A DNA stretch of 48,297 bases. Source: Rubrivivax sp. Its GTDB lineage: Bacteria > Pseudomonadota > Gammaproteobacteria > Burkholderiales > Burkholderiaceae_C. The DNA is taken from contig JAIYCR010000064.1 in NCBI GenBank assembly GCA_027487905.1, forward strand, positions 1 through 48,297, written 5' to 3'. The notes beneath the pieces were generated by a model. That model searched no databases, was not told the origin of the DNA, and worked only from the letters and a program-made list of their open reading frames with translations. The translations under genes and the position numbers were made by a program. Positions 43,765 through 48,297 of this stretch are shown piece by piece (within the stretch, counting starts at the first letter, position 1; each line of letters begins with the position of its first letter).

Positions 43765-43884
43765 TCGCCGTGTGCGGCGAGCCGGGGCTCTTTTCAGTGC
43801 GGATGGCAATCGTGTGTTCGAGGGAGCGGACGCGGGCCGGCGTACCGACCGAACCCTGTCCGTCCGGTTCGAGCAGAGCTCGAA
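43765..43884 (-). promoter_or_regulatory. Hairpin-rich pufA-pufL intercistronic region
   Basis: A stem TTCGAG / CTCGAA with loop CTCTG (43868-43884) directly abuts the pufA stop, and a stem TCGCCG / CGGCGA with a four-base loop (43765-43780) lies near the pufL start; between them a GAACC / GGTTC pair is also possible. In Rhodobacter, pufA-pufL hairpins are known to protect pufBA mRNA so that antenna outnumbers reaction centres. Position and structure suggest the same function here. Confidence 0.6.
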
Positions 43885-44082
43885 TTACTTGCTCGGCGCG
43901 GTCGCTGCGGCCGGCATCGCGGCGTTCTGCGAGAGCGTCGCGCGGGCCTTTGGGCCGTCGAACCAGTTGTAGGTCGACGTGCTCAGCAGGATGAGGTGAA
44001 TCATCGCGGCCAGGCCGAAGAGGAAGATGCCCTGCACCACCATGGCGCGCAGGGGGTCGTACAGACGCCAGATTCTCCACAT
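43885..44082 (-). CDS. pufA: LH1 antenna alpha polypeptide PufA
   Basis: The alpha subunit of the core antenna, 65 residues, one transmembrane helix. It opens [17 protein letters not shown], the standard LH1-alpha N-terminus, and has the bacteriochlorophyll-ligating His29 in [18 protein letters not shown] with Trp40 on the periplasmic side. The C-terminal 22 residues ([24 protein letters not shown]) are a low-complexity Ala/Pro tail, which I recall as also typical of R. gelatinosus alpha. ATG 44082 has GGAG 9 nt upstream; it follows pufB by 47 nt. Confidence 0.98.
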   Translation of the reverse strand: MWRIWRLYDPLRAMVVQGIFLFGLAAMIHLILLSTSTYNWFDGPKARATLSQNAAMPAAATAPSK

Positions 44083-44129
44083 GACTTTCGTCTCCTAAAA
44101 AGGGGGTTGAGGGCGCTGAAGCGGATGCT

Positions 44130-44276
44130 TCAGAGCCAGGGACGCCAGACCCAGACGAGCAGGTGTGCGACAACGGCCACGGCGGTGAAGCCGATGAAAC
44201 CCTGCACCCAGTACGAATGGAATTCCTGCGCTTCTTCGTCGGTCAGGCCCGAGATGGAGCCCTTGCGGTCAGCCAT
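44130..44276 (-). CDS. pufB: LH1 antenna beta polypeptide PufB
   Basis: A 48-residue single-helix antenna beta subunit, found by reading the short gap upstream of pufA. Sequence features: [20 protein letters not shown] with the conserved His20, [21 protein letters not shown] containing the bacteriochlorophyll ligand His38, and the WRPWL C-terminus that hydrogen-bonds the pigment. Both histidines lie 18 residues apart, as in known LH1-beta proteins. ATG 44276 has AGGAG 7 nt upstream. It pairs with PufA to form the LH1 ring; no pucBA (LH2) genes lie in the window. Confidence 0.98.
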   Translation of the reverse strand: MADRKGSISGLTDEEAQEFHSYWVQGFIGFTAVAVVAHLLVWVWRPWL

Positions 44277-44295
44277 AGGAACACTCCTCGATCAA

Positions 44296-44391
44296 TGGCC
44301 ATACGGCCAGCCGCGCGCAGCCGGCGCGGCATCGGCAAGCGTGGCGGAATGCCACGTCATTCGGTCGGAAGCCGGCGCAATGCCCGGCTTC
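44296..44391 (-). promoter_or_regulatory. Three stem-loops between the small upstream ORF and pufB
   Basis: The 113-nt spacer before pufB contains a perfect 8-bp stem GAAGCCGG / CCGGCTTC (44368-44391) that includes the upstream ORF's stop codon, a 5-bp stem GTGGC / GCCAC (44341-44355), and TGGCC / GGCCA around GTAT (44296-44309), just ahead of the pufB ribosome-binding site. No U-tract follows. A role in processing of the bchXYZ-puf transcript is plausible. I saw no Fnr-type or CrtJ-type (TGT-N12-ACA) pair. Confidence 0.4.
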
Positions 44392-44662
44392 ACAGGTTCA
44401 GTGCAATGGCCAGCGTGGAGCGGGCGGCCTCGGTGGCCACCTCGAACACGGAGCGCGTGTCGCCCTGGCTGCGGCTCATCAGGCGTGCGCCGACGGCCAG
44501 CAGCAGGAAGAAGGGAAAGCTCAACAGCAGCAGCAGCACGAAGCTGCGTTCGTCGGCCCGGCGCACCTGCGTGCTGGTGACCTCCGCGGGACGCGCGGGC
44601 GTGACCGGCTCGGAGCCGGCGTAGCCGTGGGCAGAGCCGGTGGGTGCGTTCAGGGTGGTCAT
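44390..44662 (-). CDS. Small single-span membrane protein at the pufQ position (candidate PufQ-like)
   Basis: A 90-residue product starting at ATG 44662, which overlaps the bchZ stop by 4 nt (ATGA), so it is very likely translated. Residues 1-38 are polar (Thr/Pro/Ala-rich, ending VRRADERS); one strong hydrophobic helix follows ([21 protein letters not shown], about 41-61), then a charged 29-residue tail ending [13 protein letters not shown]. Position between bchZ and pufB is exactly that of pufQ in Rhodobacter, and the helix with an internal Pro-Phe resembles PufQ in outline, but I see no decisive motif, and I recall R. gelatinosus being described as lacking pufQ. I therefore leave the symbol blank. 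A role in pigment delivery or assembly is inference. Confidence 0.75.
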   Translation of the reverse strand: MTTLNAPTGSAHGYAGSEPVTPARPAEVTSTQVRRADERSFVLLLLLSFPFFLLLAVGARLMSRSQGDTRSVFEVATEAARSTLAIALNL

Positions 44663-46170
44663 GCTTGCTTCTCCAGGAGGGGAGCGGGCGGGGTGGGCTC
44701 GGGCCGCCCGGTGGCCGCAGCCACCAGGTCGACGGTCACGCGGGTGCGGCCACGTTCGTGGGCGCTGCGTTCGATGGCATCGCGCAGGCGCTTGGCCGCC
44801 GAGATGCGAACGAGGATGGGCTCGTCGGCCAGCGCCTGCTCCAGGCGGGCGTGGGCATCGGCGTCCCAGGCCATGGCCGGCTGGGGCAGGCGGCTGGGGG
44901 TGGCATCGATGCGGTCCAGCTCGGTGCCCAGCGGCAGGATGTGGAACAGCGCATCGAACAGCGCGTTGCAGAACTCCTGCAGCACGTAGGTGGCGCCGGC
45001 ATAGCCCATGAAGGGCGTGCCGGTGGCACGCCGGATGATGGCGCCGGGAAAGGACGCCGGGATGTAGGCCGGCTGCGGCCCCATCGGGCGCCCGGCACCT
45101 GCGGCCGACTTCTCGGCCAGGTACATGCGCTCGTTGTAGGAGCCGAACAGCACCAAGGGCGTCTTGCCATGGACGAGTTCACGCACGGCGGCGTTGTCGG
45201 TCTTTTCGCCGGCCTTGCGGGCGATGGCGAACTGGCAGGGAAGGCCGAGCTCGTCCTCGAGGTAGTGACGCAGGCCGCGGGCGTAGGTCTCGCTGGCCAC
45301 CACACCGAAGGTGGCGGTGCCGAAGAAGTCCTGGGTGACCGAACGCCACAGGTCCCACACCGGCTTGATGGTGGTGTGGCGCTCGCGCTCGATGAAGGGC
45401 TCAGGGTCCAGGCCGAGCAGGCGACCCAGCTCGCGCAGGAAGGCGGTGGTGCTGTGCAGCCCGATGGGCGCCTGCAGGTAGGGCCGCTCCAGCGCCTCGG
45501 CCAGCTGGCGCCCGAACTCGCGGTACATCACCACGTTCACGTCGGCGTCAGCGAGCTTCTGCACGTCCGCCAGGTGGCTGCCCAGCGGGAAGGCCATGTT
45601 CACCTCGGCGCCGATGCCTTCGACCAGCCGGCGGATCTCGGCCAGGTCGCTGGGCATGTTGAAGGTGCCGTAGGCCGGGCCGAGGATGTTCACCCGCGGC
45701 TTCTCGCCGGCCGGGCGTTCGGTGAGCGGCGTGCGCGCCGGCACATGCCGCAGGCCGTATTCGCTCCACAGCCACAGCATCGCGCGGTTGGCGCACTGCC
45801 ACTGGTCCTCGTCGATGGTGCGCGGCAGGAAGCGCTGGATGGTCGTGCCCTCGGGCGTCACGCCGCCGCCGATCATCTCGGCGATGGAGCCGGTGACCAC
45901 CACGCTGGGCAGATCGGGGTCGAGCGTCTTGTGGGCGCGGCGCAGGCTGCCCTCGGTGCCTTCGCGGCCGAGCTGCTCCTCGGCCAGGCCGGTGACGACG
46001 ATGGGCAGCTCATGCGGCGGCAGGCCATCGGTGTAGTGCAGCACCGAGGTCACCGGCAGGTTCTCGCAACCCACCGGGCCGTCGATCACCACCTGCAGGC
46101 CCTTGATGGCGGCGAACACATAGACGGCGCCCCAATAGCCGCCGGCACGATCATGGTCGAGGACAAGCAT
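44659..46170 (-). CDS. bchZ: Chlorophyllide a reductase subunit Z
   Basis: BchZ is the NifK-like beta subunit of chlorophyllide a oxidoreductase, which reduces ring B on the way to bacteriochlorophyll. The 503-residue protein opens [41 protein letters not shown], with the cluster-ligand Cys in GPVGCENL, and continues with [39 protein letters not shown], and [41 protein letters not shown] 46170 is preferred over an earlier in-frame reading from 46284 that would run inside bchY. It begins 14 nt after bchY, and its stop overlaps the small ORF by 4 nt. Confidence 0.97.
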   Translation of the reverse strand: MLVLDHDRAGGYWGAVYVFAAIKGLQVVIDGPVGCENLPVTSVLHYTDGLPPHELPIVVTGLAEEQLGREGTEGSLRRAHKTLDPDLPSVVVTGSIAEMIGGGVTPEGTTIQRFLPRTIDEDQWQCANRAMLWLWSEYGLRHVPARTPLTERPAGEKPRVNILGPAYGTFNMPSDLAEIRRLVEGIGAEVNMAFPLGSHLADVQKLADADVNVVMYREFGRQLAEALERPYLQAPIGLHSTTAFLRELGRLLGLDPEPFIERERHTTIKPVWDLWRSVTQDFFGTATFGVVASETYARGLRHYLEDELGLPCQFAIARKAGEKTDNAAVRELVHGKTPLVLFGSYNERMYLAEKSAAGAGRPMGPQPAYIPASFPGAIIRRATGTPFMGYAGATYVLQEFCNALFDALFHILPLGTELDRIDATPSRLPQPAMAWDADAHARLEQALADEPILVRISAAKRLRDAIERSAHERGRTRVTVDLVAAATGRPEPTPPAPLLEKQA

Positions 46171-46184
46171 GGTTCGGTCCGTCC

Positions 46185-47723
46185 TCAGATCATCTGTTCG
46201 GCCGCACGCCGCTTCTGGATGCGGATGACCTGCCGGCGCGTCTCGTGGCGGAACTCCGGACGCAGCACGGGCGTGTCTTCCCACACCCCGGCGCGGTCGC
46301 CCTGCCCCGCATCGCCGAAGAACTCGCGCATGGTCTCGAAGCGACCCTTGTTGGCGATGGCGTTGTTGATCACCTGCGCCAGCGAGCCGGCGCCGGCCAC
46401 GCCCATCAACGGGCGTGCCGAGATGAGGTTGGTGAAGTAGAGCGACGGGATGGTGGCTTCCTTGGCCGCCTGCACCACCGGCGTGGTACCGATGGCGAGA
46501 TCAGGACGCCACTCCCGCACCGCCTCGATGTCCTGTTCGAGCGAGGCGCGGCACTGCACGTGCACGCCGCGCGACTCCAGCCACTCGCGGTCGGCGGCGT
46601 TCCACGGCGTGGCCGGGCAGGCGCTGCCGGCGTAGCGAAGGTCGGCGCCGCTTTCGACCAGCAGGCGGGCGACCAGGAACTCCGAGCCTTCGTAGCCGCT
46701 CAGCGTGATGCGGCCCTGGATGGGCGTGGCGGCGAGTGCCGCCTTGATGGCCCGCAGCCACTTGTTGCGCGCCGCGTCGATCATGGCCTGCGGCACGTTG
46801 GCCGCACGCCCCACGGCCTGCAGCCAGGCGTCGGTGCCGTCATGGCCCACGGGTGCGGAGCCCACCACCGTGCGGCCCGCCGCCTGGAACTCGCGGACGC
46901 TGGCGGTGTAGAAGGGGTGGATGGCGGCGACGACCTGGCTGTCCAGCGCGGCATACAGCTCGCGCCATTCGCGGGTGGGCACTACCGGGCCTGCGGCCAG
47001 ACCCATGGGCTCGAGCATCATGCCGATGCCCACCGGATCAGCGGGGAACATCTCGCCCAGCAGCGCCACCGTGGGCTTCTCGCTCACGCCCTGGCGGGGA
47101 GCGGCCACCGGGCCCTGCTCGGCTTCACCGCGGGCCATCTTCAGCATCGCGCCGGCCAGCACGTCCTTGGCCTCCGCGTGCGTGGGCACGCCGAAGCCGG
47201 GCACGTCGATGCCGATGATGCGCACGCCGTTGATCTGGCGCGGCAGCAGCTGCAGCGGCACGCCGCTGGCGGTGGGCACGCACAGGTTGATGACGACCAC
47301 CGCGTCGTAGAGCGCAGGATCGGCACTGGCGTGCACCGCGTCGCGGATGTCCTCGAAGAGCTTGCCGGTGACCAGGCTCTCGCTGTTGAAGGGAACGTAG
47401 CCGACGCTGCGGCGCGCTCCGTAGAAATGCGAGGTGAAGGTCAGGCCATAGACGCAGCAGGCGCTGCCCGACAGGATGGTCATGGTGCGGCGCATGCGCA
47501 GCCCCACCCGCAGCGAACCGAAGGCCGGGCACATGCTCTGCGGCTGGTCGTGCGGCCCGGTGCCTTCGGGCATCGGGTAGTCGTGGCGATAGCGCTCGAG
47601 CACCTCGGTCTTGCCGGCCGCTCGCGCAGCGTCCTGCATCGCGTCGCGGCCGGAGTGGCAGCCGAGACCGTCGACCGGCAGGCCGGCGGCGTCGACCACA
47701 GGGAGAGCGGCGGCGTTCGTCAT
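46185..47723 (-). CDS. bchY: Chlorophyllide a reductase subunit Y
   Basis: BchY is the NifD-like alpha subunit partnered with BchZ. The 512-residue protein contains the cysteine-bearing segments [21 protein letters not shown] and [64 protein letters not shown], and [26 protein letters not shown], all typical of BchY. The C-terminus ends in a basic stretch ([15 protein letters not shown]). ATG 47723 overlaps the bchX stop by 4 nt, so the subunits are translationally coupled; bchZ follows after 14 nt. Confidence 0.97.
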   Translation of the reverse strand: MTNAAALPVVDAAGLPVDGLGCHSGRDAMQDAARAAGKTEVLERYRHDYPMPEGTGPHDQPQSMCPAFGSLRVGLRMRRTMTILSGSACCVYGLTFTSHFYGARRSVGYVPFNSESLVTGKLFEDIRDAVHASADPALYDAVVVINLCVPTASGVPLQLLPRQINGVRIIGIDVPGFGVPTHAEAKDVLAGAMLKMARGEAEQGPVAAPRQGVSEKPTVALLGEMFPADPVGIGMMLEPMGLAAGPVVPTREWRELYAALDSQVVAAIHPFYTASVREFQAAGRTVVGSAPVGHDGTDAWLQAVGRAANVPQAMIDAARNKWLRAIKAALAATPIQGRITLSGYEGSEFLVARLLVESGADLRYAGSACPATPWNAADREWLESRGVHVQCRASLEQDIEAVREWRPDLAIGTTPVVQAAKEATIPSLYFTNLISARPLMGVAGAGSLAQVINNAIANKGRFETMREFFGDAGQGDRAGVWEDTPVLRPEFRHETRRQVIRIQKRRAAEQMI

Positions 47724-48297
47724 GCCTTGTCGTAGACCACTTCGAGGGTGGGACGAACAATCACGTCCTTGCCGACCATGTCCGCGATGCTCGCGGGCTG
47801 CAGCACCACATCGCGGCCGACGGCGCTGCCGCTGAACAGGCCGAGCAGCGCGTCCTGGCTCATCGGCTTGGGGCGCACCGGGGGCGCCAGCCCGACGGCC
47901 GCAGCCAACTCACCGAAGAGCGGGCCCCAGGGGCTGTCGGGCGTGCCGATGATTTCGTAGGAAGCGCTCTTGCGGCGGATGTCCTCGTTGGCCGGAATGG
48001 CCGCGAGCACCGGGATGCCGGCCGCCTGGGCGAAGGCCGCAGCCTCGCCGGTGCCGTCGTCCTTGTTCACCACCATGCCGGCCACGCCGACGTTGCCGCC
48101 GAGCTTGCGGAAGTACTCGACCGCCGAGCAGACGTTGTTGGCCACGTACAGGCTCTGCAGGTCGTTGCTCGCCACGACGATGACCTTCTGGCACATGTCG
48201 CGGGCGATGGGCAGGCCGAAGCCGCCGCAGACCACGTCGCCGAGGAAGTCCAGCAGCACGTAGTCGAAACCCCAGTCGTGGAAGCCGAGCTTCTCCA
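47720..48297 (-). CDS. bchX: Chlorophyllide a reductase iron protein subunit X, 5' end beyond window
   Basis: BchX is the NifH-like ATP-dependent reductase that supplies electrons to BchYZ through a 4Fe-4S cluster. About 192 C-terminal codons are present, entering at EKLGFHDWGFDYVLLDFLGDVVCGGFGLPIAR, where the Cys of VVCGGFG is the second cluster ligand, then KVIVVASNDLQSLYVANNVCSAVEYF and GMVVNKDDGTGEAAAFA. The P-loop and first cysteine ligand lie outside the window, as does any bchC. The stop overlaps bchY by 4 nt. The open frame has no in-window start codon that fits the family; the apparent one near 48259 is internal. Confidence 0.96.
   Translation of the reverse strand, partial: EKLGFHDWGFDYVLLDFLGDVVCGGFGLPIARDMCQKVIVVASNDLQSLYVANNVCSAVEYFRKLGGNVGVAGMVVNKDDGTGEAAAFAQAAGIPVLAAIPANEDIRRKSASYEIIGTPDSPWGPLFGELAAAVGLAPPVRPKPMSQDALLGLFSGSAVGRDVVLQPASIADMVGKDVIVRPTLEVVYDKA

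Noticed and set aside
43779-43794. Plus-strand GAGC / GCTC stem followed by TTTT that looks like a terminator
   Set aside because: It would act on the plus strand, where no gene is present; on the coding (minus) strand the A-run precedes the stem.
43742-43884. Possible pufX- or other small gene in the pufA-pufL spacer
   Set aside because: No open frame with a ribosome-binding site fits; the spacer is explained by stem-loops. No pufX-like ORF follows pufM either.

Overview
This window comes from a very GC-rich photosynthetic betaproteobacterium, most likely a Burkholderiales species close to Rubrivivax (the Rubrivivax/Roseateles/Ideonella neighbourhood). The evidence is the run bchX-bchY-bchZ-small ORF-pufB-pufA-pufL-pufM-pufC-crtA-crtD-crtC on the minus strand, the order I recall for Rubrivivax gelatinosus, together with Burkholderiales-like housekeeping neighbourhoods. 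The species cannot be fixed from sequence reading alone.

Layout. 1-6655 (minus): alaA, then hom-thrC-mobB-moeA-moaD-moaE, a chain of threonine biosynthesis and molybdenum-cofactor genes with touching or 4-nt overlapping ends; moaE is cut by the left edge. 6805-9886 (plus): an Mth938-like protein, a Bcp peroxiredoxin followed by a strong intrinsic terminator, and a PIN-PhoH ATPase. 9942-18574 (plus): two acyl-CoA dehydrogenase subunits, a P1-family peptidase, an RsuA-type pseudouridine synthase, ribF, ileS and lspA, closely packed. 18618-27382: an ornithine cyclodeaminase-family protein and a hybrid sensor kinase (minus), then a divergent NarL-type sensor kinase with its response regulator and a DUF2189-type membrane protein (plus). 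27408-36977: mostly metabolic and transport genes (aroQ, quinone oxidoreductase, two EamA transporters, an orphan Bug-type binding protein, a degenerate short-chain dehydrogenase, a gamma-glutamyltransferase, a YhhQ/VUT-family transporter and an MFS exporter). 37027-48297 (minus): the photosynthesis cluster.

How the cluster works together. BchXYZ is chlorophyllide a reductase (bacteriochlorophyll synthesis); PufB and PufA form the LH1 antenna; PufL and PufM form the reaction-centre core; PufC is the tetraheme electron donor; CrtA, CrtD and CrtC finish the spheroidene/spheroidenone carotenoid branch. Pigment, apoprotein and carotenoid genes therefore lie in one probable superoperon, with hairpin-rich spacers before pufB, between pufA and pufL, and between pufC and crtA. 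puhA, pucBA, crtI/B/E/F and the remaining bch genes are not in the window.

Most interesting points. (1) PufC carries a C-terminal OmpA-like domain fused behind the four-heme cytochrome. (2) The best-supported crtC start lies 379 nt inside crtD, behind a strong ribosome-binding site. (3) An unassigned single-span membrane ORF sits at the pufQ position. No intergenic stretch exceeds 300 bases; the longest are about 140-165 bases. I saw no tRNA, rRNA, CRISPR array, insertion sequence or prophage gene.
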